Below are positions 16,069-25,494 of a stretch of DNA of 47,618 nt, piece after piece. Positions within the stretch are counted from its first letter, which is position 1. Every line of letters starts with the position of its first letter. The stretch is from positions 1 through 47,618 of the forward strand of contig JAVXGM010000012.1 in NCBI GenBank assembly GCA_036657395.1. Reading direction: 5' to 3'. This DNA is from JAVXGM01 sp036657395. GTDB taxonomy: Bacteria > Bacillota > Clostridia > Peptostreptococcales > Anaerovoracaceae. The notes below the pieces were generated by a model. The model was not told the origin of the DNA. It searched no databases and saw nothing but the letters and a program-made list of their open reading frames with translations. Made by a program: the position numbers and the translations under genes.

Positions 16069-18501
16069 TTACACTTCACGCAATACTGCATTTACTTTTT
16101 CCTTTAGGGCTTCAAGAACTTTGTTGTGAACCTTTGCAACATCTTCATCTGTTAATGTTTTGTCCTTATCTCTATAAATAAGTGCAAAAGCAGCACTCTT
16201 CTTGCCTTCTGCCACCTGTTCTCCTCGGTAAACGTCAAATAGCTGTACTTTTTCAAGAATTGGGTTTCCATGTTCTCGTATAATTTTTTCTATTTCACCT
16301 ACTTGAACATCTTCGTCGACAAGTAGGGCAATATCTCGTGATGTTGAAGGATATTTAGGTAATGGCTCATAAGCCTTTTCAATATCTCCATGGTCAATAA
16401 TCTCATCAAAGAAGAATTCGCAGCAATATGCTCTAGTACCAATTCCAAAAGCCTTGGCCACATCTGGATGAACTTCTCCCATTATTCCTAGTTCTACGTC
16501 GCCTTTGCTAATCCTGGCACATCTGCCTGGGTGGTAAACCTTATATTCACTCTCCGATGTAAATGTTACATCAGTTATTCCAAGAACCTTTAACAGTTCT
16601 AATACCATTCCCTTAAGGACAAAGAAGTCTACATCTTCCCCATAAAGTCCAATACACAATGACTGCCCTTCATCTGGTAACTTATCTGAATCGACTAGAT
16701 TGGTCATAAATGTGCTTCCAATTTCAAAAGCTTTTACTTTGTCTATATTTCGTGAAAAATTCCTTCCCAGTACTTCTAACATACTTGGGGTAAGAACTGT
16801 TCTCATTACTGAATTTTCTTCACCTAGAGGGTTTGTAATCTCAACAAATGCTCTTTCCCATGAATCTTCATCGATCATAATCTTATCAACCCCACCTGGG
16901 CTGACAAATGAGTAGGTTTGAATTTCATTGGCACCCATGGCACACATGGTGTTTCTGGCCATATCTTGAATCATTTGTGATTTAGGCTTTGTTGCCTCGC
17001 AATTTCCCTTTGGCAAGGTCATTGGTAATGCATCATATCCATATAGTCTTGCTACTTCCTCAACAAAATCAATTTCTGTAAGCAAATCCAAACGAGCTGT
17101 AGGTGAAGTCACTTTCATTACATTGCCTTCTCCTGCAACAGTCATTTCCAACTTTTCAAAGAAGCCAACCATTTCATCTCGGGAAAGCTCTATTCCCAAA
17201 ACACTATTTACACGGTCTACTCGTACGTCTACTTCTTTAGCGACTGACTTGTTTGGATATTCATCTATCATCCCTTTAGCCACAGTTCCTGCACCTAAAA
17301 TCTCAATTAACCTGCACATACGATTTGCTGCTGCTTCACATAAATTTGCATCTATACCTTTTTCATATCTTGAAGACGACTCAGTTCTAAGTCCTAATTT
17401 TTTTGAAGTAGCTCTAACATTGTCCGCATCAAAATTAGCTGACTCTATTAGAATTGTAGTTGTATTGTCTTGAATCTCTGAATTAAGACCACCCATTACT
17501 CCTGCAATAGCAATGCCCTTTTGGCCATCTTTGATTAAAAGCATTTCATCAGTTAAAGTTCTTTCTGTCTGATCCAGAGTGGTAAATTTCTCACCCTTAT
17601 TTGCTTTTTCAATGATTATTTTATTGTCGGCTATTTGGCAAATATCAAATGCGTGTAAAGGCTGACCGTATTCTAGCATTACAAAGTTTGTAATATCTAC
17701 AATGTTATTAATAGGTCTCATTCCTGCATACATCAATCTTTTTTGAAGCCACCAAGGGGATTGCTCAATCTTTACATCAGTAACGATTCTAGCTGTATAT
17801 CTATTGCATAAGTCTTTGTCCATGATTTCAACGTTGACAAAGTCTTTAGCTTCCTTACTACTTTCTTTTACACAAGTAGTATCTGGATATTCCATTCTTT
17901 CTTCAAAGGTAGCGGCTGTTTCTCTTGCCATACCTAGCATTGATAAACAATCCGGACGATTAGGTGTGATTTCAAAATCCACTACTGCCTGGCGTAATTC
18001 CAAAGCTTTTGCAAAGTCTTGCCCAAGGGTAAGCCCATCATCCAAAATCCAAATTCCATCTTTATGTGCAACAGGAACCACTTTGTCTTCAAATCCAAGT
18101 TCTGATGCGGAACAAAGCATTCCAAAGGATTCTACTCCTCGGAGTTTTCCCTTAGTAATCTTTGTTCCCCCTTCCTTCTTTGGTTGCCCATGTAATGGAC
18201 CTGGGATTTTACTTTTGTGAAGAGCTACTGGAACTACTGCCCCTTCAAATACATTAGGTGCACCTGTTACTATTTGTACCTGTTCTTCTTTTCCTACATT
18301 TAACTGGCAAACTACCAATTTATCTGCATCAGGATGTTTTTCTATTTTATCTATTTTTCCTACGACTACTCCCGACATTTCCTCACAGAAATAAGTACAG
18401 GTTTCTAAATTTGAGCCAGACATAATCATCCTGTCACAAAATTCTTCCGTAGTCACGTTTACTTTTGTATAATCTTTTAGCCATTCTATTGGAACTAACA
18501 T
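16069..18501 (-). CDS. pheT: Phenylalanyl-tRNA synthetase, beta subunit
   Basis: This 810-residue subunit shows the full bacterial layout: N-terminal EMAP/tRNA-binding domain (VVVGKIDKIEKHPDADKL, 40-150), B3/B4 editing domain with GVMGGLNSEI, B5 domain, a catalytic-like core (VRTVLTPSMLEVLGRN-type segment as NSVMRTVLTPSML), and the C-terminal FDX-ACB anticodon-binding domain ending FALIYRDKDKTLTDEDV. It pairs with PheS, whose gene is 12 bases upstream. No T-box leader is visible in front of the pheST genes. Confidence 0.96.
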   Translation of the reverse strand: MLVPIEWLKDYTKVNVTTEEFCDRMIMSGSNLETCTYFCEEMSGVVVGKIDKIEKHPDADKLVVCQLNVGKEEQVQIVTGAPNVFEGAVVPVALHKSKIPGPLHGQPKKEGGTKITKGKLRGVESFGMLCSASELGFEDKVVPVAHKDGIWILDDGLTLGQDFAKALELRQAVVDFEITPNRPDCLSMLGMARETAATFEERMEYPDTTCVKESSKEAKDFVNVEIMDKDLCNRYTARIVTDVKIEQSPWWLQKRLMYAGMRPINNIVDITNFVMLEYGQPLHAFDICQIADNKIIIEKANKGEKFTTLDQTERTLTDEMLLIKDGQKGIAIAGVMGGLNSEIQDNTTTILIESANFDADNVRATSKKLGLRTESSSRYEKGIDANLCEAAANRMCRLIEILGAGTVAKGMIDEYPNKSVAKEVDVRVDRVNSVLGIELSRDEMVGFFEKLEMTVAGEGNVMKVTSPTARLDLLTEIDFVEEVARLYGYDALPMTLPKGNCEATKPKSQMIQDMARNTMCAMGANEIQTYSFVSPGGVDKIMIDEDSWERAFVEITNPLGEENSVMRTVLTPSMLEVLGRNFSRNIDKVKAFEIGSTFMTNLVDSDKLPDEGQSLCIGLYGEDVDFFVLKGMVLELLKVLGITDVTFTSESEYKVYHPGRCARISKGDVELGIMGEVHPDVAKAFGIGTRAYCCEFFFDEIIDHGDIEKAYEPLPKYPSTSRDIALLVDEDVQVGEIEKIIREHGNPILEKVQLFDVYRGEQVAEGKKSAAFALIYRDKDKTLTDEDVAKVHNKVLEALKEKVNAVLREV

Positions 18502-18513
18502 CTACGGTACCTC

Positions 18514-19536
18514 CTACTTATACTGATCAATGAAACGCATATCGTTTTCATAAAACAAACGAATATCATCAACCCCGTACTTTAACATTGCAATTCTTTC
18601 AACACCCATACCAAATGCGAATCCAGTATATTTTTCCGTGTCAATATCTCCAACTTCCAGTACATTAGGATGTACCATACCGCAGCCCAAAATTTCAATC
18701 CAGCCGCTTCCTTTACAGATCCTGCATCCTTTGCCGTTGCATTTGAAGCAGGATACGTCCATTTCTGCACTTGGCTCTGTAAATGGAAAATGATGAGGCC
18801 TGAACTTAGTCCTTGTGGATGATCCAAATAGCTGTTTTGCCATAGTATCCAAAGTCCCCTTCAAGTCAGCCATAGTGATTCCTTCGTCAACAATAAGTCC
18901 TTCTACCTGATGAAACATTGGTGAATGTGTCGCATCTGGAGTATCACATCTAAAGCACCTTCCCGGAGCAATGATTTTAATTGGTGGTTCATTTTCTAAT
19001 AGTGTTCTAATCTGTACAGAAGATGTATGTGGCCTAAGCACGGTATCTTTTGTAATATAAAATGTATCCGTCACATCTCTTGACGGATGGTTTTTAGGTG
19101 AATTAAGTGCATCAAATGCATTGAATAAAGTCTCTACCTGTGGGCCTTCTGCAATGGAGTATCCCATAGACATGAAAATCTGAGACACTTCTTCAATGGT
19201 TATGGTAATAGGATGTTTTGTCCCAAGGGAAATTTCTTTTCCCGGTTCAGTAACATCAATCTTCTCCACTTTAAACTGGGCTTCTTTTACCGCTGATTTC
19301 ACTTGATTGAATTTTTCCTGAAGCATAGATTCGATTTCGTTACGAACCTTGTTAGCCGCTTGACCCAATTCTTTTTTATCTTCTGGAGAAAGTTTTCCCA
19401 TCCCCCTCAGGATTTCCGTTAGCTGTCCTTTTTTTCCCAGAATCTGAACTCGAATTTTGTCAGTTTCTGCTAAGGAAGCAGCATTTTGCAATTGTTCTTT
19501 TGCCTCTTGCAAAATTTTGTTCAATTCATTCTGCAT
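18514..19536 (-). CDS. pheS: Phenylalanyl-tRNA synthetase, alpha subunit
   Basis: This 340-residue class II catalytic subunit has an N-terminal coiled coil that binds tRNA-Phe (1-85), motif 1 near HPITITIEEVSQIFMSMGY, motif 2 PGRCFRCDTPDATHSPMFHQ, a short Cys-rich loop (CFKCNGKGCRICKGSGW) typical of many bacterial PheS, and motif 3 GFAFGMGVERIAML. It is cotranscribed with pheT and with the methyltransferase gene 20 bases upstream. Confidence 0.96.
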   Translation of the reverse strand: MQNELNKILQEAKEQLQNAASLAETDKIRVQILGKKGQLTEILRGMGKLSPEDKKELGQAANKVRNEIESMLQEKFNQVKSAVKEAQFKVEKIDVTEPGKEISLGTKHPITITIEEVSQIFMSMGYSIAEGPQVETLFNAFDALNSPKNHPSRDVTDTFYITKDTVLRPHTSSVQIRTLLENEPPIKIIAPGRCFRCDTPDATHSPMFHQVEGLIVDEGITMADLKGTLDTMAKQLFGSSTRTKFRPHHFPFTEPSAEMDVSCFKCNGKGCRICKGSGWIEILGCGMVHPNVLEVGDIDTEKYTGFAFGMGVERIAMLKYGVDDIRLFYENDMRFIDQYK

Positions 19537-19556
19537 ATTTTACCTCTCTAATTTTT

Positions 19557-20330
19557 TTATTTTCTAACAGATTCATACATGATTACTCCTGCCGCTACTG
19601 CCGCATTAAGAGAGTCAATAGTTCCCTCCATGGGAATCTTCACTTTGATATCTGCTGCTTCTGTCAATTCTTCTGATACTCCCTGTCCTTCGTTTCCAAT
19701 GATTAAGGCAATATCTTTTTTCATATCCACGTTATAATAGTAGTTTTCCGTGTTAAAGGCTGTGGTTATAATCGTCTTATTTTCCGATTTAAGTAAATCT
19801 ATAGCCTCCTGCCAATTTGAAAACCCTAGTATAGGAACCCGAAATATAGATCCTGCTGCTGAGCGAACCACTTTTGGAGAATACACATCTCCAGTTCCTT
19901 GCAAAGTGATTATTCCTCTATAACCTGCCGCATCTGCTGTCCGTATAATTGTTCCAATATTTCCCGGATCTTGCAGCCTGTCTAAGACAACTATATTACC
20001 CGATTGTTTCTTGATTTCCTCTGAAAACAATCTAATGTTCATTTCTTTTTTTCTTACAACCGCTATAATCCCTTGACTGGTTTCCGTTTGACTCAGCCTA
20101 ACAAACAATTTTTTATCTAGGCAGATCAATTTATCTGATGGAAATTCTTGAATCTGGTCGTAGCCTTCAACAAAAAAAACACATTCCACGTCTTGCCCAG
20201 CGGCAAACGCATCTTTTACAAACTTCTCTCCTTCTACTAAATATTTGCCAAAGGAATCCCGATATTTTCGGGTTGTCAGCTTGTTTGCCATCTTAAATTG
20301 TTGATTTTCACCCGATTTTATTATTTTCAT
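19557..20330 (-). CDS. SpoU/TrmH-family RNA 2'-O-ribose methyltransferase
   Basis: This 257-residue enzyme has an N-terminal SpoU substrate-binding domain (KLTTRKYRDSFGKYLVEGEKFVKDAF) and a C-terminal SPOUT knot domain with the three SpoU motifs: NIGTIIRTADAAG, IGNEGQGVSEEL, and IPMEGTIDSLNAAVAAGVIMYE. Such enzymes methylate rRNA or tRNA ribose; this one resembles the clostridial and Bacillus YsgA-type group that typically lies just upstream of pheS. The exact nucleotide is not predictable. It is likely the first gene of the long run to the TPR gene. Confidence 0.9.
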   Translation of the reverse strand: MKIIKSGENQQFKMANKLTTRKYRDSFGKYLVEGEKFVKDAFAAGQDVECVFFVEGYDQIQEFPSDKLICLDKKLFVRLSQTETSQGIIAVVRKKEMNIRLFSEEIKKQSGNIVVLDRLQDPGNIGTIIRTADAAGYRGIITLQGTGDVYSPKVVRSAAGSIFRVPILGFSNWQEAIDLLKSENKTIITTAFNTENYYYNVDMKKDIALIIGNEGQGVSEELTEAADIKVKIPMEGTIDSLNAAVAAGVIMYESVRK

Positions 20331-20341
20331 ATTCCTTCATA

Positions 20342-20370
20342 GAAGAAAAGCCGGCAAATACCGGCTCTTC
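20342..20370 (-). terminator. Intrinsic terminator after ftsZ
   Basis: On the minus strand AGCCGG-TATTTG-CCGGCT is followed by TTTCTTC; flanking GAAG and CTTC can extend the stem. It separates ftsZ and the dcw cluster from the methyltransferase-pheST run, which must then have its own promoter or rely on readthrough. Confidence 0.8.
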
Positions 20371-20391
20371 AAGTAAACAAATTGCATTAAC

Positions 20392-21510
20392 CTACTTGTT
20401 TGTCAAGAAGGTAGGTATTTTGAAGCCATCTTCTACCATAGGCGATCTTTCTTCAAATTCTACGCCTCCGGTAATTGGTTGTCTTTCTTCATCATTGGAT
20501 TCGTCCCCTTCTACCTTGCCAGGGATTACCGAACTGTCTAAGCCGTCCATAGTTGGTTTTCTATCAAAGCCTGTTGCAATAACAGTAACTTGAATTGTGT
20601 CATCAAGGTCTTCTTTAATGGAAGCACCAAAGATAATGATAGCATTTTTATCTGCAGCCTCTTCAATGGCAGTTGCAGCTTCATTAGCTTCAAGCATACC
20701 AAGATTTGGTCCACCAGTAATATTAACAAGCACTGCTCTTGCACCGTTTATGCTAGTTTCAAGAAGTGGGCTTTCAATAGCATCAGTTACTGCCTGCTGC
20801 ACTCTGCCTTCTCCAGTTCCAACACCAACGCCCATATGTGCTACGCCTCTGTCCTTCATAACAGTGGATACATCTGCAAAGTCCAGATTGATAAGTGCAT
20901 CATCAGTAATAATATCTGAAATCCCCTGTACCCCTTGCTTCAAGATTTCATCTGCCATAACAAATGCTTCTAGGAGTGTTGTTTTTTCTTCAACTGTAGC
21001 TAATAATTTATCATTTGGAACAATAACTAGTGAATCTACATATTTCTTTAAGAATTTAATTCCTAGTTCACCATGTTCGCCTCTTTTTCTACCTTCAAAT
21101 GAGAAGGGCTTTGTTACTACACCTATAGTGAGTATTCCCATATCTTTAGCCACTTTGGCTACGATTGGAGCTGCTCCAGTTCCAGTGCCGCCACCCATGC
21201 CTGCTGTAATAACAACCATATCCGCACCAGTTATAAATTTCGCTAAATCTTCTATATTCTCTTCTGCGGATTTTTGTCCAATTTCAGGATTGCCTCCAGC
21301 ACCAAGGCCTTTTGTCAGCTTTTCACCAATTTGAAGCTTCGTTTCAGCCTTACAACTAGACAATGCCTGCTTGTCCGTATTTATCGCCATGAAGGACACC
21401 CATTGCGTCCCCGCATCTATCATTCTATTAACTGCGTTACACCCGCCACCGCCTACGCCAATGACTTTTATTCTTGCTGGTGTCGATTCATTCATTTCAA
21501 ATTGCAACAT
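20392..21510 (-). CDS. ftsZ: Cell division GTPase FtsZ
   Basis: This 372-residue tubulin homologue forms the division ring. It shows the nucleotide-binding loops GVGGGGCNAVNRMI, GMGGGTGTGAAP and the synergy loop region NLDFADVSTVMKDRG, a short linker (from about 320), and the C-terminal conserved peptide DGFKIPTFLTNK, through which FtsZ binds anchors such as FtsA or SepF. Neither anchor gene is found in the cluster. It is the last gene of the dcw run, followed by a terminator. An ATG six codons in (MNESTPARIKVIG) is a possible alternative start. Confidence 0.97.
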   Translation of the reverse strand: MLQFEMNESTPARIKVIGVGGGGCNAVNRMIDAGTQWVSFMAINTDKQALSSCKAETKLQIGEKLTKGLGAGGNPEIGQKSAEENIEDLAKFITGADMVVITAGMGGGTGTGAAPIVAKVAKDMGILTIGVVTKPFSFEGRKRGEHGELGIKFLKKYVDSLVIVPNDKLLATVEEKTTLLEAFVMADEILKQGVQGISDIITDDALINLDFADVSTVMKDRGVAHMGVGVGTGEGRVQQAVTDAIESPLLETSINGARAVLVNITGGPNLGMLEANEAATAIEEAADKNAIIIFGASIKEDLDDTIQVTVIATGFDRKPTMDGLDSSVIPGKVEGDESNDEERQPITGGVEFEERSPMVEDGFKIPTFLTNK

Positions 21511-21580
21511 CAGAAATTACCTCCCATTTTTTTTCATACAACTTATAGTACAGTATATCACATAAAATAGGCTTATGCAC

Positions 21581-21949
21581 CTATTTTCCAACCAGTTTTT
21601 GATTTTTTTTGTTCCGGTATTTTTCGATTAATATTCGTCTAATGGCTGCTAAATTATTAAATAATCTGCCACCAAAAACTAAAATCGCCGCATAATAAAG
21701 GGGAACTCCTAATTTATCTCCCATAAACGTCAAAGCTCCTGCTAAAATTGCATTTGTTGCAAAGCCTGACACAAATATTGTAGCATCATATTTGTCCTCT
21801 AATGTAGAGCGTATGGCTCCTACTACAGAATCCATTGCTGCCAAAAGTCCCATAGTAATGTAAAACGAATATTCCGTTGGATATGTTATATCAAGTGCAA
21901 ACCCTAAGCCTAGCCCTAATATTAAGGCAACCCCCATAATAATTATCAT
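21581..21949 (-). CDS. sbp: Small basic protein Sbp (DUF1290)
   Basis: This 122-residue membrane protein has three or four hydrophobic segments (2-20, 28-48, 58-78, 82-98) and a basic tail (RRILIEKYRNKKNQK). Sequence pattern, length and position before ftsZ match the DUF1290 family (B. subtilis Sbp/YlxX). Its role is unknown; it is conserved in dcw clusters of Bacillota, so a part in envelope or division is inferred. The ATG overlaps the DUF881 stop by 4 bases. Confidence 0.88.
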   Translation of the reverse strand: MIIIMGVALILGLGLGFALDITYPTEYSFYITMGLLAAMDSVVGAIRSTLEDKYDATIFVSGFATNAILAGALTFMGDKLGVPLYYAAILVFGGRLFNNLAAIRRILIEKYRNKKNQKLVGK

Positions 21950-22668
21950 CTGTTTTCCCTCGCTTTTGCTTCTTCTAAATACCTTAGAACCTGTGGCTGA
22001 TTGTAAGCTTTTATTTCAATCTTTTCTACTGGGGTAATGTCAAATTTCAGCCCCCAATTTTGTAGTTCTGCTCCGTAACCGCCTACCCCCATAAGTCGAT
22101 CCACCATTTTACTACTGTCACCAATAGCTTTAACAATAAAAGGCCGTGCATATGTCTTGCCATTAATTCTAACTGTATACCCTGCACAAGAAATGGCCGT
22201 TGTCCCAAGGATTCTCTGCCCGTTAACGCTGAGGACTTCGGCGCCACTTTCCTTAAGGTCATTAAGCACCCTAAAAATATCTTTGTCATGTATGAGCAAA
22301 TCATTAGGATTTTGCCCCTTTTTTAGTTTTCCAGTTCCATCATCTACAACTACTACTATCCCCGGCCCTTTTACATCCACAGTACCTGCCATAATCTGAT
22401 TTTTTTCCAAATCCTGGGCTAAGGTTTTCTTCATTTTTTTGTCATGATCCGTCTTGTAATATTTTAATTTTTCCTCCGCCTCCTGAGTTAATTTTTCTAC
22501 ATCGGTTACGGCGATTTTTTCCGCCTCAATTGCGGATTGATAATCGGATACAGTTTTGGCAGACACATACAATCGTTCTCCGTCTGTCATCTTGGTCTGT
22601 ATGGCGATGCCTGCACCAATAAAAAGACAAAGGATTGCCATGATTATTTTCTTCCACTTATTCATCAT
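21946..22668 (-). CDS. DUF881 family protein (second copy)
   Basis: This 240-residue protein has an N-terminal signal anchor (8-25), a coiled coil (VSDYQSAIEAEKIAVTDVEKLTQEAEEKLKYY), and an extracytoplasmic DUF881 domain with GPGIVVVVDDGTG, LIHDKDIFRVLNDLKESGAEVLSVNGQRI and GTTAISCAGYTVRINGKTYARPF. Bacillus YlxW/YlxX-region genes are relatives. Function is unknown. The first codon could be TTG at 22671 or either of two ATGs; 22668 is chosen. It is paralogous to its upstream neighbour. Confidence 0.88.
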   Translation of the reverse strand: MMNKWKKIIMAILCLFIGAGIAIQTKMTDGERLYVSAKTVSDYQSAIEAEKIAVTDVEKLTQEAEEKLKYYKTDHDKKMKKTLAQDLEKNQIMAGTVDVKGPGIVVVVDDGTGKLKKGQNPNDLLIHDKDIFRVLNDLKESGAEVLSVNGQRILGTTAISCAGYTVRINGKTYARPFIVKAIGDSSKMVDRLMGVGGYGAELQNWGLKFDITPVEKIEIKAYNQPQVLRYLEEAKARENR

Positions 22669-22676
22669 CAACCTGC

Positions 22677-23408
22677 CTATTCTTTTGCAGGAACTACAGT
22701 CGCATAATCAAAAGAAATCACGCCACTATATCTTGGAATTTCTATGATTTTTTTTTCCTTAGTGTCCACTACTAAACCTTGTTTTTTCATAGTGTCTACA
22801 ATACCACCTCGAATGGTAAGCGTAGAATTCATGATACTACTACTTCCAATAGCATTGATAATATAAGGCGAAACTGTGGCTTTTCCGTTAATGTTAATGT
22901 TATCTCCCGCAAGGCTAATCTCCGTTGTTGAAACAACTCTATCCCCGTTAATAGATATGGCTTCTGCCCCAGCCTCCTTAAGTTTGTTAACCACAGATAA
23001 AAGGTACTCGTAATTAAAGGCAATCAAACTAAATTGCTCCCCAGAGTCTCCTTCTGCAATGGGAGGATCATCTACGGTGACAGTCAGCCCAGGGCCTTTC
23101 ACGTCGGTCAGTCCTGCAGTCATTTTGTTCTTCTCATTTTCTTCCACCATAGACTTTACACCATCGTTTTTTCCAGACTTATCTTTTTCTATGGCAGCCA
23201 TACGGTCTTCCAATTCTTTTAACTGGGTCAATGCAGCTTCCTTTTCCGCTGTAACTTGGTTTAGCTGTGCCTCGTATCCCTTGATTTTTGCCAAAGGCAC
23301 CAACCCACCTTGGTCTTCCCCTCCGGTGGTACTAATCTGTATGGCAATGATAAAGCCAATGAGAAATGTAAGCACTCCTGCAATGGCTATCCCTTTATGT
23401 TTACTCAT
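22677..23408 (-). CDS. DUF881 family protein (first copy)
   Basis: This 243-residue paralogue of the next gene has a signal anchor (7-25), a coiled coil (KGYEAQLNQVTAEKEAALTQLKELEDRM) and a DUF881 domain with GPGLTVTVDDPP, FNYEYLLSVVNKLKEAGAEAISINGDRVVSTTEI and ININGKATVSPYIINAIG. It lies between ftsQ and its paralogue. The pair plus Sbp takes the place where ftsA stands in many dcw clusters. The role is unknown; the topology suggests a bitopic envelope protein that could form coiled-coil dimers. Confidence 0.88.
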   Translation of the reverse strand: MSKHKGIAIAGVLTFLIGFIIAIQISTTGGEDQGGLVPLAKIKGYEAQLNQVTAEKEAALTQLKELEDRMAAIEKDKSGKNDGVKSMVEENEKNKMTAGLTDVKGPGLTVTVDDPPIAEGDSGEQFSLIAFNYEYLLSVVNKLKEAGAEAISINGDRVVSTTEISLAGDNININGKATVSPYIINAIGSSSIMNSTLTIRGGIVDTMKKQGLVVDTKEKKIIEIPRYSGVISFDYATVVPAKE

Positions 23409-23417
23409 TTATCTCCC

Positions 23418-24242
23418 TTATTTTATCTTCTTTGAGAAAGAACAATATGAATCTTCCCCTATGTTGATAATTCCCTTTTTTACATCTTTTTTATACAATT
23501 GATAAACAACCGTCTGTAATGCGCCATCTTTCATTGCTTTTGTAATGTTTCCCATGTTTCCCCTACACCAAAGCTTATCATAGACATAGGCTTTAACTAA
23601 TTCATTATATACTGAAACTTTTTTGAAATATAGGTTGCTACTTTTCATTGTGGATAGCAATGCAAGAGAATTTTCAAGGTCCGTAGTCTCTTTGACTTCT
23701 ATGATTTCTTTTTCAGTAGCCTCTTTCACAGTCACCCCTTTAATCAGGGTGATCTTAGGTTTTTTTTCTGTAATCTGTAAGACTGTGCCTTCACCATCGA
23801 CGATTACATAATTATCTCCCTCAGGTATGAAACCTAACCCTATTCGCTCTTTTATTTCAACCTTAAGCGTATGTGGTAGTCCTCTGCTTACCTTTGCTTC
23901 TTTAATATAAGGGTCTTCAAGCAACCGTCTTTCAATTTTCTTATCAGGGACTTGAAATAAATTATTATACTCTTTAAGCTCCGCCTTTTTTATTATTTGA
24001 GCAGAAGAGTAACGCTCCCCTCCAGTTGCTTGTATTTTTTCAATACTAAATATGCTGGAATGGAGAAACATAAAAATCCCCAATCCAACAAGAATAATAA
24101 TAAGAGTTTTTAATAAGTAACGTTTCTTTTTCCTCTTTCGTCTTTTCCCGCCCCTAGTCCTTTCTTCATCTTGTTTGGTCTCAATATACTCCTCCGAACT
24201 AAATTCCTGATTTTGTTCATCTGTATAATAGTCTTTTGTCAT
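23418..24242 (-). CDS. ftsQ: Cell division protein FtsQ/DivIB
   Basis: This 274-residue bitopic protein has a charged cytoplasmic tail (1-43, with RGGKRRKRKKKR), one transmembrane helix (about 44-66), a POTRA domain beginning FSIEKIQATGGERYSSAQIIKKAEL, and a beta domain (about 140-260). FtsQ/DivIB links FtsL and FtsB-like proteins in the divisome. Its ATG overlaps the murA stop by 4 bases. Sequence identity in this family is low, so the call rests on domain layout and position. Confidence 0.9.
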   Translation of the reverse strand: MTKDYYTDEQNQEFSSEEYIETKQDEERTRGGKRRKRKKKRYLLKTLIIILVGLGIFMFLHSSIFSIEKIQATGGERYSSAQIIKKAELKEYNNLFQVPDKKIERRLLEDPYIKEAKVSRGLPHTLKVEIKERIGLGFIPEGDNYVIVDGEGTVLQITEKKPKITLIKGVTVKEATEKEIIEVKETTDLENSLALLSTMKSSNLYFKKVSVYNELVKAYVYDKLWCRGNMGNITKAMKDGALQTVVYQLYKKDVKKGIINIGEDSYCSFSKKIK

Positions 24243-25492
24243 TTGTGTTTACCAATATTTCCGCCCAATTTCCTCAGCTCTTCTGGGAAATTTGCGTATC
24301 CTCTCTCAATAAATTTTATATCCTTTACAATAGTCTCACCTTCTGCTGCTAAACCTGCTATTACTAAAGCTGCCCCGCCTCTTAAATCTTCAGCAACAAC
24401 TGAACTACCTGTAAGGTGGCCGCTTCCTTCTATTATAGCTGTTCTTTGGAAAATTTCAACAACCCCACCCATTTTAATCAGCTGTTTTGTGTAATTAAAT
24501 CGATTTTCAAATACTGCTTCTTCTATGTAGCTTTTTCCTAGAGCTCCTGCCATAACTGCCCCAAGTTGTGGCTGTAAATCTGTTGGAAATTCAGGATAGG
24601 GTCCTGTGGTTACTTTTCCTACTCCAAGAAGCCTTTTGGGAGCCTGAAGACATATGCTGTTTTCCCTGCCTATTACCTCGCATCCTGCTCTGCCTAAAAT
24701 GTGACATAACGTGTTTAAAGTTTCTATTTTCAGGCCTTTAAGTTCTAGACATCCACCTGTAGCTGCCGCCGCCAACAAGAATGTTCCCCCTTCAACTCTG
24801 TCCCCCATGATTTGATGTTTTGCCCCATGTAATTTTTCCCCACCCAAAATGACGATTTGAGATGTACCAGCCCCTTGGATTTTTCCCCCACACTTGTTCA
24901 GGTAATTTTGCAAATCCTCTATTTCTGGTTCTCTAGCACAATTATTTATAACTGTCTGACCAGAAGCCCCTAAAGCCGCCATCATAATATTTTCTGTGGC
25001 ACCAACACTAGGAAAAGGCAAGTCTATCCTGGTCCCTTTCAGATTTTTCCCGTAAAATGTTAGACCTTCTCTATTTTCTTTTACACTTGCTCCTAGTTTT
25101 TTCAGCCCGTATATATGTATGTCAATTGGTCTTTTTCCAATAGCGCAGCCTCCCGGTTGGCAAATTGTCACTTCTCCTAAACGACAGAGAATGGGACCTA
25201 CTAAAAATATAGATGACCTCATTTTTTTCATTAGCTCCTGGGGGATTTTTTCTCCCATGAGTCCAGCGGTATTCACTAAGATTCCTGATCTTTCTTTTCT
25301 TACAGTACACCCTAAGGTTTTGAGAATCTCCTCCATAATATCCACATCTGAAATCTCAGGACAACCTGTAAAAAAATTTTCTCCCCCTGTAATAACAGAT
25401 GCTGCTAATATGGGCAATGTTGCGTTTTTAGCCCCTTTGACTAAATACTCCCCTTCAATGTGATTTCCACCTTGTATATGATAGTTTTCCAA
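24239..25492 (-). CDS. murA: UDP-N-acetylglucosamine 1-carboxyvinyltransferase MurA
   Basis: This 417-residue enzyme makes the first committed step of peptidoglycan synthesis, adding enolpyruvate from PEP to UDP-GlcNAc. It shows the substrate residues Lys22-Asn23 (GAKNATLPIL) and the catalytic Cys116 in QPGGCAIGKRPID, so it should be fosfomycin-sensitive in principle. The start is TTG at 25492; no ATG is available. Its ribosome binding site GGAGGTG lies within a terminator-like hairpin (25498-25539), so expression may be attenuated relative to murG upstream. Confidence 0.95.
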   Translation of the reverse strand: MENYHIQGGNHIEGEYLVKGAKNATLPILAASVITGGENFFTGCPEISDVDIMEEILKTLGCTVRKERSGILVNTAGLMGEKIPQELMKKMRSSIFLVGPILCRLGEVTICQPGGCAIGKRPIDIHIYGLKKLGASVKENREGLTFYGKNLKGTRIDLPFPSVGATENIMMAALGASGQTVINNCAREPEIEDLQNYLNKCGGKIQGAGTSQIVILGGEKLHGAKHQIMGDRVEGGTFLLAAAATGGCLELKGLKIETLNTLCHILGRAGCEVIGRENSICLQAPKRLLGVGKVTTGPYPEFPTDLQPQLGAVMAGALGKSYIEEAVFENRFNYTKQLIKMGGVVEIFQRTAIIEGSGHLTGSSVVAEDLRGGAALVIAGLAAEGETIVKDIKFIERGYANFPEELRKLGGNIGKHK

Positions 25493-25494
25493 AT

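Noticed and set aside
19537..19556. T-box leader before pheST
   Set aside because: Only 20 bases separate the genes and no specifier hairpin or T-box sequence is present.
20597..21334. 245-codon open frame antisense to ftsZ
   Set aside because: It is a mirror of ftsZ codon usage (Ser/Ala/Pro/Thr-rich low-complexity product) with no ribosome binding site.
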